DNA of 64,000 bases from Reticulitermes lucifugus (GCA_026260175.1 JAKCWW010000598.1:1-64000); one strand, 5' to 3'; positions 12,245 to 24,029 are shown, counted from the stretch's first letter. Made by a program: numbers and translations. Notes: generated by a model not told the origin, from the sequence alone.

Positions 12245-12516
12245 GAAAACCGAGTAACGTGTTTGGATTCCCGACAAAGACAAAGAGATTATTCTCTATT
12301 CCAAAGGGTTCAGACTGGCTCTGGAGCCCACCCATCCTGTTATTCAATGGGAATGAGGAACAATTTTCCCCGGAGTAAAACGACAGAAACGCGAAGTTGA
12401 GTATTCATCTTTATCTAGTGCCCAGGTTAGGAATGAGTGGGTTTATACTACCACATCCCCCACATGCCTTCATGGCCTACACGTAACCCTTACTTTAACT
12501 GAAGTTAAAGTAAGGG
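12245..12516 (+). repeat. SINE family B copy with 3' hairpin
   Basis: Blocks in family order: GGATTCCCGACAAAGAC, GGCTCTGGAGCCCACCCATC, TATTCAATGGGAATGAGGAA, ATCTTTATCTAGTGCCCAGG, then CACATGCCTTCATGGC. The copy ends in a perfect 13-bp-stem hairpin at 12487-12516 (arms CCCTTACTTTAAC and GTTAAAGTAAGGG, loop TGAA) where other copies have TTTACC repeats. The open frame on the opposite strand (12347-12111) is a shadow of the repeat. Confidence 0.6.
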
Positions 12517-12519
12517 AAG

Positions 12520-14160
12520 ACTAACGTCTGAATTAAATTTTTGTTACTGCAGTGACCTCTCACTGAAATAAAAATTACTTGTCTTTTGTTTTCATGCCTG
12601 AAAATTCTTACCCTAATTTTGGTGCTATAAATGTATTTGCTGCCGTTATTTTTAATATATCTTCGGAACTATGACTTCATTTTCTGTAACTCTCTTCTGT
12701 TGGCAACACTGATAGTAGCAAATACTGTCAAGAAAAGATAGAGCGAGAGGTACTGGATAGAGAATTGTACTCGTTTTTTCATTATAATATGTACTTTATA
12801 CCCTATAATAATATATTATTCATTATCCTCTTCTTAATAATATTTTACTTTCGATAAAATTCTGTAGCAATTCCTGTTGTTAGTGTAAAAGCTTAAGTTG
12901 ATTGAATTTGCGATTGCCCTACTCAAGGCAAAAAAAAAATACTGATTTATTATGAAGACTGCATTGTGCTCTACAAAACCAAACATCTGGCTCTGTAATA
13001 AATCCTACTATTAAAAGAGATATTTTAAAACTGGTCACCACCATCTACAGAAAACGCAGCAGCAAGCTGTTATTGTGCACTTACTTGGCAGCTGTAGACA
13101 TAAGAGAACTGAAGATTTTTCCTGGATCACCGAAGGATATAGATATCCTAACACCAAATTCTTGCTTGCGAAATTAAGAGGGTCATTTTTTATTTGTTAG
13201 TATTGCACAGCTCAAGACTTCCGTTTGAAGTAGTAAGAGATTTGTGTAAGCAATCAGAAATACGAATTAATAATTTAAGAAAACAAATGGGCGTACCAGT
13301 ATCCATAGTGTCTGTAATACAATGGAACACGATTTCGTGGAGGTTTTCTTTGAGATGCTCTAAAATTCTACAGAGCAAGGATCTGCCTCAAGATTAAATC
13401 TAGCTATATTAATGAAGAAAAAAGTGGGTAGATATTATAGAAGGCAATGCAATTAACATAAAAGAATTTTATAAAGCAGAGTAATCTTGAACTTCTTTCC
13501 TAGCGGAAGATTTATGAGTGTGATATGAATATTCTATATCAAACACTAATGAAAACCAATAGGCTTTCTTCTCTTCAGTAAATAACACTTAGGAATACGT
13601 CCTTCAGACACAACTATATAACCCCGCACAAGTTAACTTGGGCATTAGAATATAGATTATAAAAACACGAAAATAAACTTCTCGTTTTTGGATTCATTTG
13701 GAGAACAGAATAGGACACAGGCCACTGTGCGGTGACGTTAACAGAAGAACACCTTAGGAGGCATGAAAACAAAGACAAAAACTATCGCGCTTGTAAAATA
13801 AGAAGTCCACAACTAAAAAATTCTTTCGATTCTATTTTGCATTGCCGTTTCCAGTAATAGAATAATGCTGGCTTATGCGACGCATAGCTCTTGCAGAGGC
13901 TAGTTGTTTTTCTGTAGAATGCTCCTGGAGTACACAAAGTAAAGTCGAATTGGTTGAAAGAATTTACAATATCTAGCTTGTCATTTTTTACACTGAATAT
14001 TATTATCCGCCGGATTCCTGCCGCTTGTCCTCTTAGACCAGGATTTGTCAAGCAGTACGACATATTGAAGGGGTGGAACTTAACATACTGCTCTGCGGAA
14101 TTCAAGATCTCTAAAATAATAACAACGTTCGTTAATGCTTAAGACAAAGCAAACGCTAAA
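12520..14160. other. No recognised gene
   Basis: AT-rich sequence with no recognised domain, RNA gene or repeat core. Open frames at 13190-13400 and 13782-14142 overlap each other on opposite strands, and none shows a domain. Confidence 0.5.
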
Positions 14161-14164
14161 GCAA

Positions 14165-14440
14165 TCCCTATACAGGCCTGGAGAGGCCCTTAGGTCTCCA
14201 GGAAGTTGAGGCTCCAAGATTTTCTAGACAGCGTCATATAAACGTGGCAAAGTTGTCAGCCCTGGGCACCGGCCGCCTGGTACTCATTTCTGTTAGAGGC
14301 TGAGACGGCTCCAGGACCATGGTGTGGTCGGAAGGATTAAGTCAATGGAAAATCCCAATGACCACGTCGGGAATTGAACCCGCGACCTTCCGGCGTGTAG
14401 CACAGTGCTTCAAACAACTACGCCATCGCCTAGAATTGAG
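14165..14440 (-). repeat. tRNA-derived SINE, family C
   Basis: On the minus strand the 5' end at about 14440 reads TAGGCGATGGCGTAGTTGTT, and a B-box-like GGTTCAATTCCCGACGTGG lies at about 14360-14380. Together they resemble the A and B boxes of a tRNA-derived polymerase III promoter. The body continues through a GCCGGTGCCCAGGGCTGACA block to a 3' end near 14165. No second copy was found in the window, so the 3' boundary is uncertain. Confidence 0.5.
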
Positions 14441-14444
14441 CAAA

Positions 14445-15646
14445 ACTGCTTAAAAACTTGATCGCAGGATCCTCTGTCTATATATTGACTTCCAGCCGGC
14501 ATACAAATGCGCGCGTTAAAGCTTAAAATGTGTCTAAAAAGAATGTCGTTCCTACCATACATTACAAACTTTGTGTCACATTTATACAGATCGATCGGTG
14601 TTTACTGTTTGATTTACAGTAAATACGTAAATGCACTCTGGGAACATCATGCAGGCTTTTGAATGTTAAATGTTTTAATACTTGCAGTTATTACTGAGCT
14701 TCAGTTAATTAAACTGCTTTTCTTTTTGACATAATTTGAGGACATGCAATTGTCCTGCGACTGCTTGTGTTTCCCCAAGTTGGATAGCAAGCTGTGTGTA
14801 CAGTGCAAATCTAGACGTCTACCCGTTCTGCCTGGCTGTCCTTTCTGTTTCCGCGACCTTGAATCAACGCCAAAAAGAAAAACGTAAAAATAAAAGGATG
14901 TAATAATAAAACAAGAAGAGAATTTCTTGTTTAGTGCAAGAGAGAAACGTTAGGGTATTTCCTCTTTCCCTCGTTTCATCTCTGCAACTCGCTGTATGAA
15001 GTTACGAGTAAATAAAATATCAAATAGGTATTCTGCTTTCATTGCTCAGTTTTGTATAATTAGAATTTTGTAGAATTTCAAAAAAGAATTGAAAGATTTA
15101 ACTCACACAGTGCATTTATGTGTTTTGTATGATTCTTAACACCAGAAAGTATTTCATTTTAAATGAAACAACCATCAAAATCCAACTGTAATATACTTAT
15201 TGTTTCATTTACCCCGAAGCGTTTCGAATCTAGAATCATTTTTATGAAAGCATATTATGTAATTACGTAAGCTATTGTGGGTTTACATTGCACAAAGACA
15301 CTGTTTTTTTTAAATGTACATACATAAATGTACATATATAAATGTACATATATAATGTACCTTTACAGACAGCCATTTAATACGCATATTAAAAGTAAAA
15401 TATAAAATCATTTATGGCCTGTATTCGTAGATATTTCTTGACATAAAGGATACAGTTTTGTAGATACCTTAGTTTTGGTTTTTGTAATCTACTCCAAGTG
15501 AAGAATTTCCAGATCTTCATCATCTCTTCAATCCGAATAATTGCCCCATTTGTTAACGTACCAGACACCTACGAACATGGTCCTGCTGAAGAATAGTATT
15601 CGTCTCAGAACATTCTATTCTTTCAAGAACATATTAACTTTATTGT

Positions 15647-15696
<50 letters not shown>

Positions 15697-16670
15697 ATAG
15701 TAGTAATATCGTCATCAATTTTTATCTTCGTGTACGATCATCTTTACTCACGCAAAACGTTTTTACGTTAATCTGTCGAATATAATATCAAATGTTGCAC
15801 CGTATTTATGTTTCTGACAAACAATATTTCATACACATTATTTAGCTGCATTTATTATATATCTCTATAATAAATTTTTATCCTGGCCTCAGTGATTTCT
15901 TAGTTTTCGCCATCACACCGAAACTTAAATAAGATTTCCTGCAGTCCCATTTTAGATTCATTCTATAAAAGGTACATCATTTCAGAATCCTAGTTTTGGC
16001 GCAAATTTTGCTCAGACTTGACAATTTCGTATGTCGCCATGTCATTATTAGGTACTATAGAAAATTAATGATTATAGTGTTCGGCGAGGGGGGGGGTAAC
16101 CTAAAAATCCAACGTTGGTAAGATATTACTTAAAAGTTGATCAACTGAAGCAAATTTTCAAATGGAAAGAAGAACCAGATAAATACATGCAACATGGTGA
16201 TCTCAGAAACATAAGTTACAGTCTTTCCTTAAAGAAGGCAAGTAGGCTAAATACCATTAAGGTGGAGAGGCCTTCATCCCATAGGTTACTGAGTGCGGGA
16301 GGGGAGAAATTGGTTGCTGTAATCCTTCAGTTATAAGCTTAAATACAATGTTAATGGTTCTGTCAACATAGCTAATCTACAAAAATTTAAAGATACTCCA
16401 TGGAACGGACTCCCTGTAGAGCTAATACTCATAGCTGCTGAGTTACTGAAATTGCCCACTTGTTACACAACCCGGAATTTCATTACCGCCTTCACATAAG
16501 CCCGCCGATAGTCTCATTTCTGAGGCATCAGCCCATTTCATACCATGTGTCCACCCCATTCTTCGTGCCGTGTCTTGTAATAATATTGGCAAAAAAGTGT
16601 GTACCGCGAAATGTAAGGTAAAAATTTAATGTACCCTATTCCTGAATCATGTAGCCCGTAGTCCAGGCAC
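14445..16670. other. No recognised gene; GTA microsatellite and a short ATGTACATATAT array
   Basis: Two simple tandem tracts are visible: about three and a half copies of a 14-16-bp AAATGTACATATAT unit at 15312-15360, and (GTA)n at about 15645-15709, which produces a polyvaline open frame that is not a gene. A G-run lies at 16087-16096. No other feature was recognised. Confidence 0.55.
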
Positions 16671-16689
16671 TACATGGGGTTATATATCC

Positions 16690-16885
16690 CTGCTCCCACA
16701 AATTTCTTCTTCGGTGGCACTACAGTCCAATGCGGACCTTCGCCTCCTTAGTGGCCCTTTCCCAGTCAGCTCTGTTTTTTTACCTTTCTTTCCAGTTGTT
16801 AATTTTACACTTCTTAATGCCTGTTTGTACACAATGTCCGTACATTCCACGTCGCTATCCTCATCTCCCCCCACAAATTTATAAG
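16690..16885 (-). pseudogene. Possible LINE endonuclease start fragment
   Basis: Minus-strand translation near 16865-16820 reads MRIATWNVRTLCTN. The RIATWNVRTL string is typical of the first beta strand of the AP-like endonuclease in several insect LINE families, which cuts the target DNA. After about 14 residues the frame stops, and a second frame continues to a CHRRR-like end. No further endonuclease blocks follow, so this is a very short remnant and could be coincidental. Confidence 0.35.
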
Positions 16886-17017
16886 AGCCCAAATCTTCTG
16901 ATTCTTTTGTAGAATATAAGTATGAATATGAACTATGTAAAGGGTTGTAGCCGTTACGGAGAAGGGGCTGTAGTAGAAATAATATGAATTAAGGAATTTT
17001 AGGGTGACATTGTGCAT

Positions 17018-17101
17018 GTCAGGATGGCCGAGCGGTCCAAGGCGCTGCGTTCAGGTCGCAGTCCACTTCTGTGGGCGTGGGTTCAAATCCCACTTCTGAC
17101 A
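17018..17101 (+). tRNA. tRNA-Leu (anticodon CAG)
   Basis: All arms pair. The acceptor is 17018-17024 with 17094-17100 (one G-T pair), and the discriminator A is at 17101. The D stem is GCC 17027-17029 with GGC 17041-17043. The anticodon stem is CTGCG 17045-17049 with CGCAG 17057-17061, and its seven-base loop carries CAG at 17052-17054. A long variable arm has CCAC 17063-17066 pairing with GTGG 17071-17074, as expected for a class II leucine tRNA. The T stem is GTGGG 17077-17081 with CCCAC 17089-17093. Internal polymerase III boxes A (TGGCCGAGCGG) and B (GGTTCAAATCC) are intact, and there is no intron. It should read CUG leucine codons. It is far cleaner than the SINE heads in this window, so I regard it as a genuine tRNA gene. 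Confidence 0.93.
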
Positions 17102-17105
17102 AGTA

Positions 17106-17110
17106 TTTTT
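17106..17110 (+). terminator. RNA polymerase III terminator
   Basis: A run of five T residues begins five bases after the tRNA discriminator base, the usual polymerase III stop signal. Confidence 0.8.
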
Positions 17111-18525
17111 ATGATTATTGTATAGACTCGAAAACTGATACGTTATGTCTCATTATACGCATGTGGTCCATTGTATTTTTCTATATAATTGGTAACTCGT
17201 CCCGTTTTTAAATATAATTTTCTCAAAACATATTGGATTGCAGTAATCAAATTTCTTATATTATTTAATATAATAATCTTGTGAATGTATATTACTTTTG
17301 AGAAAAATGTACTTCACCTAAAATGTCCATTCGTTGTCTGTGTGTAAATTAAAGTGACTGAAATAATAAAATTGTTTTTCTATTGCATAATTCGTAAATA
17401 AACTGGAGTTTTAACAATTTCGATACTGATTCCTACATCAATAGTTGTGTTATCATATATTTGGTCCCTTAGTTAAAATGCGAAGCAGTTTACACTGAAA
17501 ATTCAATGCATAAACAGGTAAACAGGTACTATTCGTTTGCAAAGTAGAGAAATACATATTATTACCCCATGTGAGACCCGCAATTTAGGAGGCTTATATA
17601 CCATTAGATATTACAGGCATAGCATAATAGTTCCAGCGTGTTTGCGTTTGTTTGTTTCACGTTTTAACAACAGTAATATTAAAATAACTTTTTCTGTAAA
17701 AGTTCTCTTTTCACTCTTATTACACGTTAACTAACTACACGTTAATTAACTACATAATACGTAATAGAAACTTATGTTTCAAAATAGTATTAAATTTGAT
17801 TTCAGAACAGTTTAAACTAGGTCAAGATCTTTTTTTTAGTTCATTTCACTCGATAATGAGACGCTGCAACAGCCTTCAGGTGTCTTTGGAGAATCTTTCT
17901 TGGTAATTGAAGATAGAAGTAAGGAAATGCAAGCAGAGTGTAATAATGAAATATCATTTTTCTGATATCTTTTATTCTTATTTTTATTGCATTATGGCTT
18001 ACTATATGTGTATATACATATATACATATATATATTCAGATTTTTAAATTTTAATTCTTTATGAAAAGGCCTTACAACTGTATGAAAGTCAGAAAAAAAT
18101 TATTTATTTACACTAAAAGGCTTTATTTCAAAGTTGTTTCTTTTTTCACAAAACACTAACTATAGAAAATAAGACTTTGTACACAGACCCTTCATATCAT
18201 CTACTACCTTATTTTTTGCTGGAACTTCTAAGTCATGTTCATGCACCGACAGTCTGTAGCAGTTCCAAAATGAGACCTCATGTTTAATAAGCTGCGTAAA
18301 TTTGAATCCTTTAACCATAAATTATTGAATCTAATGCTGTTCGATTCGGCTTCTGGACCACATTAAACATGACACATTTTGGAACAAATATGTCGTTGTC
18401 CTTTTTTAGTGATGCGGTAGAAACAGAGCAAATTGCCTTCCTAAAAAAGGAAAAGGCGTGCTTATGAGATCGCCATGCTTTGTACGTTAGTGTGTTTACG
18501 TGTGTGAGTGGGACTGAGAATAGTT
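17111..18525. other. No recognised gene
   Basis: Very AT-rich sequence with a TATATACATATATACATA tract near 18005-18035. No coding or repeat feature could be supported. Confidence 0.5.
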
Positions 18526-18529
18526 GAGA

Positions 18530-18577
18530 GTGTGTACATGCATGCGCATGCGTGTGGGGGGAGGGGGGAGGGGGGGA
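18530..18577. repeat. Alternating purine-pyrimidine tract abutting a G-rich tract
   Basis: Bases 18530-18556 alternate strictly between purine and pyrimidine for 27 positions, including GCATGCGCATGCG, a Z-DNA-prone pattern. Directly after come three G runs of six, six and seven bases separated by single A residues (18556-18576), enough guanines to form a G-quadruplex. The open frames on both strands here are produced by this low-complexity sequence. Confidence 0.7.
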
Positions 18578-18579
18578 AG

Positions 18580-20345
18580 TAGGTGGACGTGCTTCTGCTT
18601 GTGTGTCTGTGTGCGTTAGACGATTGATTGCGTACGTATATGAGAAAGATAATGAGTTGGTGTGTGTTTTCCCGCCTGAGAATATCCATTTCAACTTTCG
18701 AAAAATTTCACCGAATTTTATAAAGCTTGGTATGCCACTAGAGCACACTTCACCGCTCTTCTTTTATTATACATTTAACGGAAAATTACAAACACAAAAA
18801 TTAATTCCTTTTTAAAACATCCAGATTTACATAATTATACTAATATTTTCAGCCATTCCGGCTATCATCAGACAAAATCTGTACAAAAATGTACAAAGGA
18901 ATTTAAATATTGATGATGAAAGAGACCTCCCCCTTATAAGTATCGTCGTGTTGGTGTGTATACTGCCGTAGATAACGTAGCTGACAGTTGTGCTTGCGAT
19001 AAATAAATACACATTTACTTTCGTGTAAGAGTATTGTTGTATATTTCTAATTCTTTTTAAGGATATGCTTAAAATTTATTACAATATGTACAGTATCTTA
19101 ATAGTTGGATGTTAAAATTAATTGTTAATAGTAATCAGGTGTATGTTGACTTTGGCATTTGGCATTTACCGGAAGGTGTTGAAAATTTTAATACTATATT
19201 CTTGGTGTAGCGATATTGGCTAAATCTGCTCAAAACTACCTTATCAATTAAACCAGGAACTGCGCTGAATACCTTCACAGCACAGGTCTTCTCTAAGCAG
19301 TTACTACCCACAGAGGAGATCTAGATAGATACTTCTGTTCTTGAGAAATCCATAGGTTCATCACCTTTTTCACACAAACCTGCCGCTAGTACCCACCCTC
19401 AGTCCAATCATGTTTAAGGTTTTACCTTCTTTTTATCTAACATCAAGTTTCCATTTCACACGTGTCAGTCTTCTACGTATGTGATCTGGTGTCAGTAAGT
19501 TTACCAACCAACATTATATAGGCCTATATAATTAACTTCCCTTTCACCGCTCAGGATATCTTAGTCAGTAAAGGTACGGTGGCTTACTATGAGCTGGAAG
19601 GCTGGGGTCCTTTTCCTTGTAGTCAAGAAATATTTCTCTTCGCTCCCTTATCCAGGCTGCCTGTGGGACCCAAACAGCCTCTTCCCAAACGTACTGTAGC
19701 TTCTTATGCTGTTGGCGATATGTCCCGATCGTTAAGCTGAATAATCTTCTGCATCTAGCGCCGAATTTAAGAACACTTGGAGCCCTATATTCTCTCCCCA
19801 TATAATTTCATTGTTTGCTATTTAATAAAGCGATTTATACTTCACCAAATTTTCTTACATCCACCCTGCGTGCTACGTGTCCCATGCTACTTTAATTTTA
19901 TATAATGCTACTAAGATATCCCTGAAAGTGAAAGAAAAAATGTTCTATGCTTTGCCAGTTGTGTGAAAAGAGAAAAATTACTTCTTATATTTGAAACTGC
20001 TCGGCTACAGGCTGGTGTGTCGGTATTCAGTTTCTGGCAGGGGCAAATATCTCTTCGTTCCGAACAGCACTGCAGCCCATCCAAACTTGTAACCAACTGC
20101 TACATGACAGAGAAATTATTCGTATATAGGGTAGATGTCACTGATACAGTTAGTGTAGTAAAATGTGAAAGGTTGCAACGGATTCGACCTAATCCGATAT
20201 TTAGGAAGACGAAGAAATATAATGTAGATAGAACTATAATGGGAAGCCTCTTGGCAAACATCCACTTGAAAGAGACAGATGAAGATCGCTGGATCAGAAT
20301 CGTCTCCAGTTGCATGCAGTCTTCCATTTATGCTACTGTTACGCT
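18580..20345. other. No recognised gene; one unrecognised 78-codon open frame
   Basis: A minus-strand frame at 19565-19801 encodes a 78-residue product rich in aromatic and charged residues, with KKLQYVWEEAVWVPQAAWIR in the middle. Its composition is more protein-like than the surrounding frames, but I recognise no domain and see no signal peptide. It could be a repeat remnant or an exon. Nothing else was assigned. Confidence 0.35.
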
Positions 20346-20347
20346 GC

Positions 20348-21066
20348 AGGCTATGCAATTGTGTGTTCCGACATGCCAAATTTGCTTTAAAAGCTATGTA
20401 ACGGTACACACGTATGAATGCATGCTAATATTGCATTCAAAGCTATGTAAATATATGTTCATACATGCTAAAGTTGCTTTAAATCTATGGAACTGTATGT
20501 TCATACAAGCTAACTTTGCGTTAAAAGCTATGTAACTCCGTGTTTATGAATGCCAACATTGCGTTAAAAGCTATGTAACTCTGTGTTTATACATGCTAAT
20601 ATTGCGATTAAAGCTCTGTATCTGTAGATTTATTCATGCCAACATTGCCTGAACAGCTACATAACTTTATATTCATAACTGCCAACATTTCCATGTAGCC
20701 TTTGTAAATACAACTTCTTGCATTCTAATACTGAGTTAACATCTAGGTAACTGTATATTCGTAAGTGGTAACATTGCTTTATGAGCAATGTAACTCTTTG
20801 TTCATATATGCTAACTTTGGGTTAACATCTATGTAACAGTATAGTCATCCATGTTAACATTGCATTGTAGCTTATACACTTTACCTGTATGTTCATGCGT
20901 GCGAACATTGCGTTATAAGCTAAGCAACTCTGTTCATATGCGCTGACAATGCGTTAACAACTATGTAATTGTATATTCGTACATGCCAACATTTCCTTGT
21001 AGGATATGTCACTGCATGTTGATGCTTGTTAACATAACCTCGTGGGCTATATGACTGCAGGTTCAC
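20348..21066 (+). repeat. Decayed minisatellite, about 16-17 units of ~43 bp
   Basis: Successive units share the frame AGCTATGTAACT..GTTCATACATGC followed by TAACATTGCGTTAAA. Unit starts can be placed at about 20348, 20391, 20439, 20482, 20525, 20568 and onward to about 21048, with lengths of 41-49 bp. Units differ at many positions, so the array is old. Some units end in TTTCCATGT/TTTCCTTGT instead of TTGCGTTAAA, hinting at two subtypes. The plus-strand open frame at 19963-20535 runs into the array and shows the same periodicity in its residues. Confidence 0.8.
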
Positions 21067-21069
21067 CCA

Positions 21070-21590
21070 TAAATGAGCGATTAGTAATATATCGCAGATC
21101 TGAGAACAAATCTGATTCAGGATAGTTCAGATTCTTGTCTTCTAAGATTTAGCATAGAATATATTGTAGGTGAGTTCTTAGAGTTCGGCGGAACACGTTG
21201 CATCAATTTTCTAGGATTCTAAATGGCACTTCAATGGCACTTGCACAAAAGGTTCCTAAAGCACAAAAGAATATAATTTCGGTATTTCATCTAGCTAACA
21301 TGTCTGTGCATAAGAGTCAGCAGATAAATACACGAATCTCTTAATTATGTTTGTAACATGACGAGTAGACCTACTAATTTTAATGTCTGTGGCTGAAATT
21401 TTATCCGTAAATTTCAGTCCGTACAGTAGGAAGAATATATACCACCTTCTGTAACATTAAATTATTCAACGATATCCTTCACTAGTGTTTTTCATATCAT
21501 TCACAGTTATTATTTTCCTGAAGTAATCGTGGCCTTATTCCATCAGGAGTAGAAATGTTTCCTTTCAAATAAGTCTGGACTAGCTTCTGA
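21070..21590. other. No recognised gene
   Basis: AT-rich sequence without recognisable coding, RNA or repeat features. Confidence 0.5.
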
Positions 21591-21594
21591 GCCC

Positions 21595-21790
21595 ACTAGA
21601 AGACATATCCTTTAAATTCCTATGTTCCTTACCTGAAATAAAGCAGCCAGGGCGTGAATCTGACCCCTCATCTCCATTTAGTATTGAAGTTAATATTGCG
21701 TGGAACTATACCTCCAAATGTAGGGAAAGCCGCCGTCAATCACAACAGCTATTATTGCGATTTACGGCTTCTTTCCCTGCATTTTTACAT
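21595..21790 (+). repeat. SINE family B remnant
   Basis: The blocks AGCCCACTAGAAGACATATC, CAGCCAGGGCGTGAATCTGA, CCCTCATCTCCATTTAGTAT and TGAAGTTAATATT follow the order of the family B body (compare 38140-38350). The head and tail are not clear. Confidence 0.4.
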
Positions 21791-21799
21791 TTTCATCAC

Positions 21800-23035
21800 A
21801 AAGGGATGTCCCACTTTAAACCTATACCTCCTATGTACCATACTCCTTCAGAGACTGATACTGAATTAGGCACTGGGAAATTTTCTTTTCTTTTCCTAAA
21901 CAGCACTAAAATGATCTTCGTAATGGAGAAGCAGCGTGGATTCTGTTATGTGGGAACTGAATTCTACATATTAAATTAATTTAAGGCTGAATATAAAACT
22001 ATGCATTGAAGTAAATAGCAATAATTGCGTTACGCTAAGTTTCTTGAAAGTTCATGAATGACCTCAGCGACTGACATTGACCATAGCGGAGAGGAACAAT
22101 GCCACTTAATGTGGGATTGTGTCAAGGTTGAGAGACTGTGAAGCACAGTGGCATGAAGGTCCATCCTGTTTTTGTACTCAATAATCAGTTCAGAGTGGAA
22201 GCTTAACAGACCAAGCTTTCCGTATCTCGTATTCATCTCATAGTCTAGTCAACCAACTGTCAGTAATCAGATATATATTTGATATATCCGAAGAATCCTT
22301 AGTTGGCTTTACTCTGGTCTGCAGTAATTAGTTTGTTATAATAAAGGCACGTTTGTTCTTACTTTACTTTGATATCAGGGGGAGAAATTGCAAATTTGAA
22401 TGAAATGGAGAAGAGAGAAAAGAATAGTATGCACATGTGACTTATGGAGGACAATAGAATTACAAAATTTGTGAACAAATACAAACCTAAAGGAAAAATA
22501 GAGAGATGAGTATACGAACCTGTAAAATGTATTGGAAAAAGCAAAATCATATTTGTAAAAAAAAAATAGAAACTCCAGCGGTAGAATAAGTTTGGAATTG
22601 CCGATTAAAAGATGGATATATATGTTTGTTATGTCAGACGTTCATTAGTGTAATACGAGAAGAACAAGTAGTAGCAGTAATAGAAGTAGAAGAAGAAGAA
22701 GAAGTAGAAGTATAAGAAGTAATTACATTTTATAGTATTAGATAACTATACAATCAACTTCCGAAAATTCAATGCCTTTGAGATTTTTGGTCTTTCATAG
22801 AGGGTACAAATATGTTAATACTACTTTAGCAGCTACCTAGTCAAAATATCATAGCGCATCCTCAGGTTGCGATTGAAGGACAAGAAGCCTAGCTACGACT
22901 ATACTAAATAAGCATTCGCTGACAGCCGACAAGAAACCGTTTCCAGGTGTGGGTTTGCAAGGAGGCCTAACAAATCACCGTAGAATTATCAGCGTATTAG
23001 GAAATGTAAAGCCTGGGCTTTCGAACGGAGGTCTC
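21800..23035. other. No recognised gene
   Basis: Contains a short GAAGAAGAAG/GTAGAAG tract at about 22676-22712. No other feature could be supported. Confidence 0.5.
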
Positions 23036-23039
23036 CCGT

Positions 23040-23145
23040 AGATATGACAGAGAACCTTCAGGTCCCCTAATATGCAGCTAATTTATTGACTAATTCAGCA
23101 GCTACCACCTTCACAAAGCAGAGTTTGCTCCATGAAGGCTGTCAT
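23040..23145 (+). repeat. Possible 3' tail of the GHVARMGE-type LINE
   Basis: The plus strand encodes ENLQVP, a stop, then AANLLTN and SLLHE. This is the same order as the better tail at 23868-24023 (MNLRF, NFLTS, KKDSVP), but diverged. It would be a severely 5'-truncated insertion. Confidence 0.35.
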
Positions 23146-23252
23146 TTAATATCCTGATTTATAAGTTTTATAACCTTATTGCAGTACTCATTTATGTTTC
23201 TGAGAAGTGAACAGGCAGAAAAAGAACAGAAAGAGCGGAAGTAAAACCTGTG

Positions 23253-23290
<38 letters not shown>

Positions 23291-23291
23291 C
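23253..23291. repeat. (TA)n(TG)n microsatellite
   Basis: Five or six TA units run directly into about sixteen TG/GT units. Confidence 0.85.
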
Positions 23292-23867
23292 AGGCACACT
23301 CAATGAATAAGTGAAAAACACAAATATCCTACATGCCTTATACATTTATCTTATGAACTAGCGCGCGGCATTTTCAATTGTTCTCATTTGCCAAGTATTT
23401 ATTTTTTCAATAAAGAACAACTCTATTCACAAAGTACTAAAATTTCTTTGATACTTTGACATGTATTAGAAATTCAAAATATTTCTGTTCTGATTATGAA
23501 TCATTATCATAGGCTTTATTAAGAGAAAGGTTTTCACGTATTAACAGTAAGTTACATTATTTTTAGAGAACACTTTCATATAATTTTGATGCATGCCTTA
23601 TAAAATTTGTGTCGTACAGGTTATGAGTTTTAGACACCCCTATATACGAGTATTTAAGTGTGTTCGTAATCTAAAATACTTTAAAATATGGTATTTTTTA
23701 AATTATTATAACTTAAATTCATTTTACGTTTGTGGTCCTAGGTATGTTATCATTCAATTAACTGTTGTGTAAAATTTGTTATATCCATATTTAGCAGCTT
23801 TATTAACCTATGCTGTGTGATACACGATAGTGTGAAATCTGTAATAAATTTCTTGTTATGGTTTCAT

Positions 23868-23992
23868 GATAGGGACAAGTGGCGGGCTCTTTTTTATGCG
23901 GTAATGAACCTTCGGTTTCATTAAAACACGGGGAATTTTTTGACTAGCTGACGACCTGTTAACTTCTCCAAGAAGGACTCTGTTCCAAGGAT

Positions 23993-24023
<31 letters not shown>
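23868..24023 (+). mobile_element. 5'-truncated LINE 3' end with (TTAG)n tail
   Basis: The plus strand encodes DRDKWRALFYAVMNLRFH, a stop, then NFLTS and NFSKKDSVPRI, and ends in seven TTAG units at about 23995-24023. The DRDKWRALVNAVMNLRVP-like string is the C-terminal end of a LINE family seen in at least five other places here. The tetranucleotide run is its 3' tail. Confidence 0.6.
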
Positions 24024-24029
24024 TGGTCT

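Noticed and set aside
15541-15771. Plus-strand open frame with a polyvaline run
   Set aside because: The valines come from a (GTA)n microsatellite; no domain or start context supports a gene.
18311-18815. Overlapping 75-145-codon frames on both strands
   Set aside because: They lie across the alternating and G-rich tract; proline/histidine or glycine runs are compositional.
20340-21070. CRISPR-like array of regularly spaced repeats
   Set aside because: The ~43-bp units are contiguous and diverged throughout, with no constant repeat separated by unique spacers; the genome is eukaryotic.
22030-22236. Minus-strand open frame that might be a LINE RNase H remnant
   Set aside because: Only a faint CHLMWDC-like resemblance on the opposite strand; too weak to report.
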